NCBI GenBank assembly: GCA_014706295.1
Contig: JACSVZ010000004.1
Span: forward strand, 87,179,047 to 87,243,046
Direction of reading: 5' to 3'
Source: Lycocorax pyrrhopterus obiensis
Taxonomy: Eukaryota > Chordata > Aves > Passeriformes > Paradisaeidae
DNA length: 64,000 bases
Numbering within the stretch: the stretch's first letter is position 1; each line of letters starts with the position of its first letter. The translations under genes and the position numbers were made by a program. The notes beneath the pieces were generated by a model. That model was not told the DNA's origin. It was given only the letters and a program-made list of their open reading frames with translations, and did not search any database. This document shows, piece by piece, positions 24,104 to 35,868 of the stretch.

Positions 24104-27100
24104 CAGATATGTTGTAAACTGATTTATTTGCCCAAGATACAGAGGTACTGGAAACAGAGTCACAACTATGTATTCATCATTATGAAACTTGGGGTGCGAT
24201 TTCTTGCAAGTGAGAAAGTTTATACTAAAGTTTGTGAATACACAAAATATACATGATTCAGTATTTTAGTTCTATACTTCAGACTTCTAAAATCAAAACA
24301 ATGTGAGGAATGAGTAATATTGTCAAAGGAAGGTCTCTTTCTTTTCATGTACCTATAACCAGCATGTTCTCCATATGATTAGAAAATCTTTAATATTTAG
24401 ATTGTATTTCATGCTTTCTGATAAGCAGGGTTACATCACTGGAGTAAACTTGTCCTGCATCCCCCATTTCAATTCTATTTCCAGTGATCTAGCTTAACCT
24501 TATATACTTCACTTTTTTCACTCGTTTTACTATGGGCAAATTCAGAAAAAACATCAGGTGATATTCAGCATAAACTATTACTCAAAGGTATTCTTTTAAG
24601 GTTTGCATTTCTGTAGTCAAAATGAACTTGGCAGTCATTCTAATTAATATAATAAATAGCCACTGATAAGTGCTCATTCCTATTTAAAAAGGAAATGGCT
24701 GCATTTATAAATGCACAAAAAAACCAGAGCAGATATGAAGGAGAAGTCTAACAGCCTTTGCTACTTGATCTGTAATCTCCAGGTTTTTGCACAGAGGGCC
24801 TAAAGAAATATACGTGGTACTGTTGCCAAAATTTAAAAGATTCAGAAAAAAGTACCAAAGAACTTTGAAGCTCCTACCAGAGACAGCACATAAGGCTTAA
24901 TCGAAATAAAAAATCCCACCCACAATTTCAAATCTGAACAAAACAATTTAAGTCCCCAAAGCTGAACAAGCAGACGTAAAAACCAGTCATCCTTCTGTCT
25001 CCATTTCACAGTAAGTGAGAGGAACCTGGAAAGGTTGACGGTGGGTTGTTTTCTAGGGAATGAAGGGGATTTTTCCCTTTGTGACTTCAGCTGGGCTGCT
25101 TGGGAAGGCATAGCATCAAGGGGCAGCTACTTTTGAAAACACAGCCAGTGTGGATGCATTGCCATGAATGGTAAAGGCAATGAGAGGAAATGTGTGTCTA
25201 TGTTTATATATTTGGGCTTGTAATCCAAATATTAAAGTCTTCAATACAATTTTTTGCCAGCAGTGCTTTTATTGGACCTGCCTCCTACACTGTTTTTGTC
25301 ACAACTAAGGAGATACAGATGAGGGAAAATTACATCTGACCACACAATTTTTATTTTGCTCTCTTGCAGGCAATCTTCTGTGTGAAAGATAACAGAAAGG
25401 CCAAGGCCAGCAACAGGCAATCACATTAATAGTGCATAAATCTTAGCCTTCAAATTTGCTCTGCTGCTATTTTTTTTATTGTTTTGTTCATAACAGAAAC
25501 ACCTGGACAACCTTAATTCTGCCACCGACTGCCATAATGCAACAAATATAAGGGAGATGAGAAAGGACATGTTCATGGAAACAGTGAAACGCTCTCTGGA
25601 AATTATAATTCATTTATTTTCCTTATGTCTCTGCAGCTCTGTCAGCTCTAAGAGAATGACCTCTGATTTGCACTGACATTAGCAAAATTCAAATCTCCTT
25701 TGTATTAGAAATCTTCAGAAATACTTTTATCTAGTTATCTCCTTGCTGTGGAAGCGTAAGAAAGAATAAAAGCTGCCTTATGTGGTAAATGTCTGTCAGT
25801 CAGATTAAGTGAACAGGCATATCTCTTTTTAACTTTAAAGACCTGCTGATGATAAAACAGAGGCAAGGAATTTGCTTGGAAATCACTTCAGCTCATTTAC
25901 ACAGTTAGATTTCTTTTAAAGGAACACAAAAATCAACTTGTGCTTCTAAGAACCTTTGTTTTCCAACAAAGTTGATACAACCCATTTTTCCCACTTGATG
26001 GCTTGTATTCAAACCTTAAAAAACCCCATGAAACTATTCCACTGTGCTTCAGCAAATAGATTTTTTTTCAGTATTTTTCCACTGTAAGCCAAGCAGCTCT
26101 GTCTTCACTGTGTGAAAGCATGCACTGAATTACCTGCAACAATTTAGGAACAGCTAGACATGATCTGTATTCTCTGTTGAAGATTAGCCTACTCCAAGCG
26201 TAACAGGTCTCCTAAGACTTTGAGTTAGGGTCCTGGTCCTAGTTCTAGTCAGCACAGTTAAGTGCAAAAATGTATGTCTAGTTCCTCTTTCAGCAGTCTT
26301 TGATCTCTACCCTCGAGCTTCAGAAAACACCACACATTTGGCCAGAATTCAAATATTGATACCACTGAATGACTGGTGGAGTACAAATTTAAAAAAAAAA
26401 AGGCATTAGAATAAAAAAAAAGGCAAGAATCTCTTTGAAGCTGGACCAGGATTATTCCACAGCCTTTCTTTCAAAAGTTGTCCTAATTTGTCTGACTGAG
26501 CCTCCTGGGCATCATAAAAATCTCATCACATTCAGAGAAGGGTAGGATAGCAGTGGCTGGCAAGACTGGGTGCTGAAGGTGGCTCCCAGGATGGACAGCA
26601 GAGCCCACCCCATCAGACAACCATGACACCTTCCTTTCTCGTGGCTGCTGCATGCAGACTGGAACCAAGCCTTGTGCAGGGGGAATTGCAGTACTATGAC
26701 CTTGTGCCAGGAAAATGAAGGGACACTTGACAAGTCAAGGAAGAAACCATGATGCCAAACCCCAGGTCAGTCATTTGACAGGAGGCACAACTCAGTGCAT
26801 CAGAGAATCCATGTAATTTCTTGTCTCCAGTTTAAACTGTGCAATGGTACAGTCCATCCCTTTTGTTGAATTTAAATGGAAATTTAACTGGTGACTCCTG
26901 GCGCAGAATGCATCACTGATTTCTAATGGCCATGATTCTTTATACTTACTACTCTTTTTTATTAGTGGTTGCAAGGCAGTAGACATTTTCAAAGCAAAAT
27001 TACTTCAACAAAAGTATTATCCCACAATGTATCCTCTCTACCTTGTACTAATGGCAGAATAGGATTCATCCTCCCAAACTGTGAATGACTAGCTCCTAGA

Positions 27101-28287
27101 TGTGTTTATGCAGAGGCAAGCTGTGTGTTAAAGTGATTTTCTCACTGTCAATTCAGACTTTGTATGTTTGGAGCAGGCATAGGAATGGGGGTGTCTTCAC
27201 CCTTTCAGCAAGAGCCTGGCAGCTCACTGCTGTGGGTTGTTGGTATGGTAGCAGTGCTACTTTTAATTCAAAATTTCAGGGCTGCCTATCTCAACTCTTA
27301 TGACGCTAATCCAAGTTACATGTAACTCAAAATAATGGTCTCTTATGTGAGATGTCTGTTCATCAGATGTCCGAGTCCTGTCACAGTGTGACTTGTTACT
27401 CACAGTCTCTGGGACCAGTTCTCCCAATTCATCAGATATTTGAATCAACAGATTTAGGGTTGGAAGTAGAGGAAGAGCAACTGACCCAAATTGTGCATGC
27501 CAAAACAATCCCATTCCTCACACACAGAGATTCACATACACGAATGCCCAAGAATTCAGAGTCAACGACTGCAGATAGAAGGAAATTACTTTACGAGTGT
27601 TACATATATACATTACATGGTATATTATTATGATTAAATGGTTGCTATGCCCTCACAGCCTTTTCACTCTTCCCACCACCGTAATTGACCGTGCATGTTT
27701 CCCGTGCCAGCTGCATCACTTGGTCAACCTCGAGGAAGTTGGTGCCATCTCATTCTTCTTGCCAGCCGTGCTCTTGCATTGTGTCAAGGTCAGCCTACTC
27801 TGAGCTCAGCCCAGTGAAGCCTGTGAAGAGTGGGGGACCCTGTGCATGCCCCAGCACTGTGTCCATGTAGTCATACAGCTGCAGAGGCTCTCCTAAATGG
27901 TGTTTCACTAGGACTTACGGAACAGCTAGCAGCAGTCATTGTTGCTCATACCTGAAGAGGAACCTCTCAAGAAACACAATCAGGCATGGAAATTTTGACA
28001 GTGACCCCAGCATAGGATGGACCACATGCCACCTTTGTTATGTTGTCAGTGCTGACTGTTGTGAACATGTTAACCTGTGCATGGCTGCATACAGCTTCAG
28101 AGAGGTGATGTTTACTGTGAGCTTGCCAATACCAAACCTCATCAGCCAGTCAGAGGTGAAGGAGACAAGGATTATGCTGTATTTCATTGTCAGTATGAGC
28201 TCTCAGAAGGTATTGTGCTGGTGTTGCAAGAAGTTATGCACATACTGGCATTCTTCTCAATTGTGTGGTCCTATCTGATTCCACCAG

Positions 28288-28728
28288 TGAATCTTAGAAT
28301 CATAGAAACATTAATTTTGGAAAAGATATTTAAGATCACCAAGACTATCACTGTGTTCTCCACTAAACCATGTCTCCAGGTGCCACATCCACACACCTAT
28401 TGAACAGTACTTGGCATGGTGAATCTGCCACTTACCTTAGCAGCCTATTTCAATGCTTGACCACCCTTTCAGTGAAAAAATGTTTTCCTAATGTCCAATC
28501 TAAACCTCCCCCAGTACAACTTGAGGCCATTCTCATCCTATCACTTACTACTTAGAAGAAGAGACTGATCCCCACCTGGCTACAACTTCCCTTCAGGTAT
28601 TCATAGAAAGTGATAAAGTCTCCCTTGAGCCTCCTTTTCTCCAGGCTAAACACCCCCAGCTCCCTCAGCTGCTTCTCATAAGTCTGTATCTTAATCCCCT
28701 TAGCAGGCTGATCCTCAGTGTTGCCTTG
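28288..28728 (-). repeat. CR1 LINE 3' fragment
   Basis: It begins with 'gaatcatagaaacattaattttggaaaaga', the reverse complement of the CR1 3' end. It continues through 'ccacatccacacacctattgaac', 'agcctatttcaatgcttgaccaccctttcagtgaaaaaatg' and 'ctccaggctaaacacccccagctccctcagctgcttctcata', all standard CR1 3'-region landmarks on the minus strand. Confidence 0.93.
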
Positions 28729-30297
28729 TTGCCGCTTTCTGATTCTCTGCTTTCAGGGATTTTTTATGCCTTAAGGTACAGATTTTTTTTTCCTTTTCTG
28801 TCCCTGAGTTGCTACTTTTACCATCCTAACAAAATCCTTCTCTTTGTTTCACTTTTCTCACTGTGCATAGCTTTAGCTTGTGAACTCCCAGAGATTTAAG
28901 CAATTTTCTCATTAAAACTGAGTCTAGACCACAGAGCTGTGCCATACCAAACCAGGCTTTGGAAGCCAGCCAGCTGAACCCTGGGGCCAAGGGCTGTCCT
29001 TATTCTCTGATGCAGCATCCAGATTTTCTCAAGTATGTCACTGTCCAAGTACACCTCTTGTGCTGGACACATTTCCCTTCTGACCACTTGGGCCAACTTT
29101 AATAAGTCATTTTCTTGATAGCTTGAGTTGTAGCACATAGCAACAAAAGAAACATCACAAGCATGCATGGGGTGGTGAAGGGGGGAGTGGTGAACATGGA
29201 GTATCAGACTGCAAGAGAAGTTGAGGCAAAAAGGGGATCATAAGCCCTCACTAAACATGGGCAGTCATTTTGATCCTGATGGGAAAGTGTATTTTACCAG
29301 AAAATAATTACTAAAAGCAGGGTAAAGGCATCAGAACCTGGACTGAATATATTACACTATTGAATAAGCAGCATCCATTAATTTTCTAGTACTTCAGAAA
29401 AAGCACTTTCATGTTGTTTTGCTCTTAATAATCTCTCCTTAAAGATTTTTTTTCTCCTAATACTTTTTCCATTGGTTTTCCAGGATAAGGTTTCTAGACT
29501 GTAATTGTCAATATAATCTCATTTTTCATTCGTAGACTGAAGCTGTTTGAACAGAGAGCGAAACTGTTTCTTAAAGTATTCACAGATCACCAAACTCACA
29601 AACCCAAAGGTCAACAAAAGGATTTCTCCTTTGTCCTTCCTCTAATCTCAGTAGTTCTTTCTCTTGCTTGTGTTCCTTTCACCTGTGGGCTTCTATCTCG
29701 TGGGTTAATTTAAACTTAAAACTAAGCCATGTGAACAATTCTCTCAGCTAGATATGCTAGAATGGATTTGGGTTCTACAAAAATGAGATTCAAGAGGAAA
29801 AGAAATTTGGGCTTGGAACAAATTCAGAACAAAACAGATGCCTTAAAAAAAATGGGCAGGAAAGCAGACTAAGGCTTTGAGAATTACACAGATCACGTGG
29901 CTTTAAATGCGAATTTTTCCCACTTCAGTGCCTTACTGGAAACAAGAAATACTATTAGATCCTTGGTGGGTAGATCTATTACAGTTTATAGAGTATTTTT
30001 AACACATTTATAGGTGTGTTTATATGTATGAATTTTTTATCTATTTTTTAAAGTTTTCTATACTTTTTTGTTCTATTTGTATGTGTTGATTACTCTCCCC
30101 ACGAACTCTTTCTTGAACTCACGGAAATGTTTTTTTCAATTTTTTTTCCACCACCTGGTTAATAGGTATGCAATTCATAAGGTCTATACAGTTAACTTCT
30201 GTTATTTTTCCATTGAGAAAGAAAATAATACAAAAAACACCACTCTTAAATGTGTGGCAGTCTTTTCACAATATTCTGACAAATTAATATATTACCT

Positions 30298-30316
30298 AGA
30301 GAGAGAGAGAGAGAGA
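30298..30316. repeat. (GA)n microsatellite
   Basis: Nine 'ag' units in a row in the intergenic spacer. Confidence 0.9.
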
Positions 30317-32175
30317 CTTACTGATTGCTGACCTTTTCTTCTGTTTTCACAACTCCAGAGTCCAACAGCTTAAAAGTAGGCTGGATTGAAGTCACACCAG
30401 GTCCAATATGGCAAGAGGCTGAGTAGCCCATGGACTATTCCATTTAAACTGGTTTTAATTTTAATGTTTTTACTTACGGTAGTATTTCATAAAATAGTTG
30501 GTCACATTAATTTTAATGAAAACAGCAGGGATTCTCATTAAAATATCAGTCTCAATCACAATGCACCAGGAGATAAAATGCTCCTGCACTCTGGGACAGG
30601 GCTGCGATACAAAGGTCCTGAGCATGTTGTCAGAGTCCCCTGTGGGGTGCCTTGTGGTTCAAAGGACCAAGAGACTGGGGAGAACTCACTTAACTTGTGC
30701 AAGCGTTGACAACCATCTTCCTTAGGCTTTCATAATACATTTTGAAAGCAAAACATTTAAGATCCAGGCTTGGACAACATCCTGTGGAAGCAGCACAAGA
30801 TCAAAAACCCAGCAGCTTAAACTGGAAAGCAGTGTTTGTTCCCGGTGTGCAGGAGAGCAGATGGTAATTCTGCACCTGGCATGGTCAGAAGGGCCATGAA
30901 TTTTGCATGGCAGGGGAAAATCGCTGTGCATGCTCACTGCTGACTGCTGTGGGTGCTGACACAAACATGAATAAGCCCTGGACTGCTTCACAAAATACAA
31001 GTGTCTGTGTGGCGGCAAAATGTGACCGAGGTTAAGCACGCAGGAGCCTTCCTTTCCCGGCAATGCTGGCATTTGTTCTCAGCTATCTGAAACCCATGGA
31101 GCCAGATTTACAGGAGTGAAAACAAGAATCACAAAAAACACTTTGCAACAAAAATACAGCTTTATTTAATTTCAACATTTATATTATTTCTAAAGAAAAT
31201 ATTCTGTGTTATATTGAGCATCTCTTAAACCAGCAAGCACTTCAAGAAATGGCATATTCATGTGTATATCTCTGGGGTTAATTATGCTAGTACATACGAT
31301 TATCTCTTGAAAAAATATTTGATTGTTATTATTGCCTTGCAACTAGCATACCGGAAGCAATTTTTTTTAAATGGTGCTTTAAATAAGACTGGTGCTGTGG
31401 ATTCCTTCTCAATATAGAAACAGGCTTCAAAATACAGTTTTAGCTCTTGATCCTAATTTGGGGCTGCAAAAGAAGGATTTTTGAATGAACACAATTTGTC
31501 AAAAATACAGATTAGTAAGATGCATAACACACGCTGAGGTCACTTAGTTTTCCTGACTTGTACAACCTGATGATCTGGCTAACAAATACAATTCATAGTT
31601 TCACAGAAAAAAACCCAGCCCTAAAGATCTATTCAGTCACCTCCTTTGTGCTCTAGCTGTGGGAGAAGATGAGAGCTGGCAGACCAAATTTATCTTGTGA
31701 GAAGCTTGCCCGTCTTTGCAGCAGCCTGAGGCAAACTGCTTTTAGGACTTAAATTTTCGCAGAGCTGTAACTGTTCAAATTCAGACTAAATCTCTCTCCC
31801 TGGAATTTAGACCTATTTCTTTTTCTCCTACTCTCAAGAAAGATGGAAAAGTGACTAATATGCCTTTATAATAGTCCATTATGAAGAGACAGAAGCTGCT
31901 GTGCCTCTACTCTGTCCTTATTTCTTATCTTCTGTGTGAAGACACTGAAGCATTTACATCTTTTCTAAATCTCCCATTTGTTTCCCACATCCTATGCCAC
32001 TGATTTTGCACTAATAGTGAAAAAAATGAGTCATTATCTTCATCATATTACAAGCATTCCTTTCAACCTCTCCCTGAACGCATCACCTCTTGTACTCAGA
32101 CTCAGTTTGTCCTCCCCTATAATCCTCAGGTTCTCACCTGCAGCATTATTGTCATTCCTGTTCTGTCTGTACCCT

Positions 32176-33110
32176 TCATATTTCTTTGTATTTTTCTGCA
32201 ATCAAATGTATCATATTTATTTCAAGCCATTCTTGTAATGTAAGCCAATTTTTTTGAATTAAAATCCTGGCTTCCATGCTATTTGCAAGTCCTCCCAAGT
32301 GAGCATTATTTGCAAATTGGGTAAGCCTATGGTCCATGTCATTGAGAAAGTAATTAATGGCAAAATTTATAGTGCTAGAGCTACCAGACAGCATTCTAGA
32401 AGTCTGTGAGATGTTGTCCCACTTGGGCAGCAAATAACTCTTCTCAGAGTCCTGCTTTCCAATCAGGTACATATCTACCTTATATGAGTTTAATTTAGTC
32501 CGTATCTGCTTTGCTTGCTTATGGGTGTCGTGTGGGACTACACTGAAGGTACACTGCATAAAACACATCCTTATATCTGCTTTGCTGTCACAGAAGGAAA
32601 TGAGATCAACTTGATAGGATTTGTTTCTGACGTGTCCCTGTGCAAATAATCTTATCTTCCTACCATTCTCTAGGTGCCTACAAATGTGTTGTTTAATACT
32701 TTGTTCCAGTGTCTTGGAAATGCTGTTAGGATTGAATTTTCTGTAATTCTGTAGAATTTCCTTTCCTCTTTTGCTTAGATAGAACATTGTGTTTGCCTTT
32801 CTCCAGTTTTCTGGGAGCTTACTCATCCTGCTAATCACTAGTGTTTGAGAAATTGCTTAGGTTAAGTATTTTAAGGGTTAATTTCATTAGGCTGTTCCAT
32901 CCTGAATATTCCAATTTACCTCAGTATTTCTTCAGGTGTTATTTTCCGTTTCTCTCCATGATACTACTCTCAAATTCTTAATAATAATAAACTTTTAGTC
33001 ATAATTAATCTCTTTTTTTGTGAAGACCGAAACAAGGAAAGAGAAAAAAAAGGCATTGAACATTTCAGCCTTTCCAGTATCACCTATTTGCTGACCTCTC
33101 TTGCTAAGTA
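32176..33110 (-). repeat. CR1-group LINE with reverse-transcriptase remnant
   Basis: The minus strand contains a 220-codon open frame (32176-32838). Its peptide follows the CR1 reverse transcriptase block order: LPENWRKAN, KRGKEILQNYRKFNPNSISK, LEQSIKQHICRHLENG, NDMDHRLTQFANNAHLGGLA and LTLQEWLEINMI. The expected YLDFSKAFDTV and catalytic FADD motifs are corrupted (FANN; the YADD/FADD aspartates are lost), so it cannot be active. Upstream of the frame (32960-33110) a further LINE segment is visible ('gtgaagaccgaaacaaggaaa...ggcattgaacatttcagcc'). It is 3'-truncated at its left end. Confidence 0.85.
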
Positions 33111-33899
33111 CGACATCAAATCAGCTCTCAAGCACAGTACATTATTTGCAATGTGGTATTGTTTAATTCTAGCAAACCACTCATTTAATGGCACTATGTG
33201 GTCATGTGCTCAAATATAAAAAAAATTCATCTTATTTCCCTGACATCCTTTCACAATCTAATTCCAGACTATACCTCAATTTCTTCCAACCGTTTGATAG
33301 CATTCCACTTAAAACTAATTCTATTGTGGCTTTATTCTGTCATGCTAAGGATTGGAATTATTCTGCATTGGCAATTATTCATAGAAAATCATTCACCAAA
33401 CATAACCATCTTATTATCCAAACACTGAATTTTGTACCTAAAACATCCTATCATCTTTTTAAACAAAATGATAAAAATTTGATAAAGTGACACCAAAGTT
33501 GTTACGTATTCAAATTGTGACTGCAATGAAGTCAGAAAAAATAGTAATACTCACCATCATATCTAAACAGAACCTCTTTCATTGGGAACCTATAGAAAAA
33601 TGGAAAAAAAAGGTGAAAACAAAGTGGAGAGGAGAATAAAAACTGCAATACGTTATGCAGGAACAGTTATAAAAACTGATGGACAACTTCATAGAGCAAT
33701 TTTCTCTTTTTTTTTAATCACTGGTTTGCTGCACTCTTAATTTATAACTCTGCTTACTGAACCTGGAATGATTTTTCATGCATTGACATGCTTGAGGAAG
33801 TCTTCTGCACACAGCAAATTTCAACAGACAAGCATCACCTTGACTAAGTGCACATCAGAGGACATTTCAGACTCGTATTGGTTTTCCACTTTCCACTTC

Positions 33900-35292
33900 T
33901 TTTTTGAGCCTTATGCTGGGAGGACAGAGCATGTGGCTGCCCTTGCATTCACATGACATAGGTGTTGCTTTCCTCCACCTTAGCAAGGATTCTGCCACAG
34001 TCTTCTAGAATAGCCTGGCACCCAAACCGAGGAGTAGGATAGACTGCAGGGTGGGCCAATAACTACCTGGTCTGAAAGGATAGTATTCAACAGTTCAAAA
34101 TCTCTGTTCCGGGTGGTATTTCAGAGGATGCTAGGGTGACATCTCCATCAGAGATCTGAAGAGCCTGTGTGTCCAGGAAGTCTGTGGATGTTCCTAATTT
34201 GGAGGGGCGAGAGAGACTGATATGCCAAGGGTATGACTCCCATTCTGGATGACTTTGCCAGACTGGAGGAACAGACTAGCAGAAGACTCGTGAACAAAGG
34301 CAAATACAAAATCCTGCCTGGGGCAGGGGACAAGGAGGGATGGAGGAAGTGAATAACCCATGCTTAGGCACAGGCCAGTGACTGACTGGCTGGGTAGCAG
34401 CTCTGCCGAGAAGGACATATGCAGTAATTATGCAAGGGCATGACTCCGCACACAAGATGGAGAAGTGCAAAGCCTTTATTGTGCAGTAAAATATTCCCTA
34501 AATACCAGCACCTAACAGGATATCACATCATATAAACAGGAAAGATGTTCACCTCAGTGTCCCCCAATCACCTGGGATAGTGCACAGACATTGCCTATTA
34601 TGGTAACAGGTAAACAATACCCTATAAGGTCACAAACTACAATTATCCCATCTTATAGGTCCAACACTGTCCACAAACCCACAATCCTCTCTCAGCCCAT
34701 CCCCGGTGACCTGGATGCACTCCCAGGGTCACCTCTGGGTCCAAGAAAGAGGCTCTCTCTCCAGCCCTCAGGGCCTCTCTCTCTTCCAGCACATAGTGCA
34801 CCCCAACAGACATGAGGTGAATGAATGTGCATCAGTCCAGCCTTGTTGTGATGAAGGATAACCCCACATACACCTGCATTAATTAGAGCATAGCCAGCAG
34901 GTTGAGGGAAGTTATGTGAGGCTGCATCCGGAATGTAGTTTCCATTTTTGAGCCCTCACAACAAAAACAGTTTTTTTGCTTTGTCAAGCAAGCAGAGGAA
35001 ACCAGTGGACGACTACCAGGATGGTTGCAAGTGTTGGTGATTTCTGGGAAAGATGTGTGACAAATGAGGGGTGGCTACAGACAGCACTTGTTTAACCTAA
35101 AGAGAAGACTAAGGGGTATCTATTTTCCCTTTCCAACTATTTACGATGGGTTTAGTGACAGCTCAGATTTGCATAGTGAAAGAAAACAAGGCAGCAAGTC
35201 GAGAAATTTTAATTAGCCATAAGGAAAAATATTTTATATCATAAGAGTGGTCAAACACTATAGCTAATTTTAATCTAATTCTATGATTCTAA
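33900..35292 (+). repeat. CR1 LINE, interrupted by a solo LTR
   Basis: The plus strand passes through CR1 landmarks in order. These are the reverse-transcriptase region ('cttagcaaggattctgccacagtctt' near 33980), 'ttccgggtggtatttcagaggatgctagggtgaca' near 34110, 'gcagctctgccgagaaggac' ending at 34416, and after the interruption 'catagccagcaggttgaggg...gtgaggctgcatccgga' (34889-34930). The 3' end is 'aagagtggtcaaacac...ctaattctatgattct' at 35290. The left limit is approximate. Confidence 0.88.
34420..34808 (-). mobile_element. solo LTR of an avian endogenous retrovirus
   Basis: The 389-base insert starts TG and ends CA on the plus strand, flanked by a 5-base duplication GACAT (34414-34418 and 34809-34813). 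Read on the minus strand it opens TGTTGGGGTGCAC and carries a polyadenylation signal AATAAA (34480-34475) followed by a short R/U5 ('ggctttgcacttctccatc'). No internal retroviral genes are present, so it is a solo LTR left by recombination. A 5-base duplication fits ERVL-type elements and, allowing one mismatch, 6 bases would fit ERVK. The family is not identified. Confidence 0.8.
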
Positions 35293-35824
35293 TTACTTAT
35301 GCATTACTTAAATATTGAATAATTTTAAAAAGCCTTCTTCAGCCTACAACTATGTTTTGACTACCTATTCAAGGCAAGTTCTTTTCCTCTAAAACTATTT
35401 CTCAGTACTCCTGCCATTCTTTAAAGGGGACCAATAACAACAGCTGTTTCTTAATGCCAGGTAGAATTAGATTAAAATTGTACTTTGAATCACATACTGA
35501 TATTACAAACTTTATCATTCTTATATTACTACCCTTTCAGAATTTTTAATGTAAACTTATAAAATGAATATATTTACAGTAATTCTTTTTATGCAATCAC
35601 CCTACAAATAAAATTCTATAAATGCGTATAAGGCTTTTTTCTTGTTAAAGCATGGTGATTTAATATGCCCTTTCAAGTTAGTAAGCTATAACTGAAAGTT
35701 TTTACTTAAAACAAGGAGATATAATTGAAGCTGACCAAAAGTATTGCCTAAATACCTGTTGCAATATAAATTTCCTGTTGTATATATAAAATCTTTAAAA
35801 ATAAAAATTTAAAAACATCATTCA

Positions 35825-35868
35825 GATATAAAGTAAATAGATATCTTTATATCTGATATAAAGTAAAT
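35825..35868. repeat. 14-base direct repeat around a short AT palindrome
   Basis: 'gatataaagtaaat' occurs at 35825-35838 and 35855-35868, separated by 'agatatctttatatct', which can fold on itself. Confidence 0.7.
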
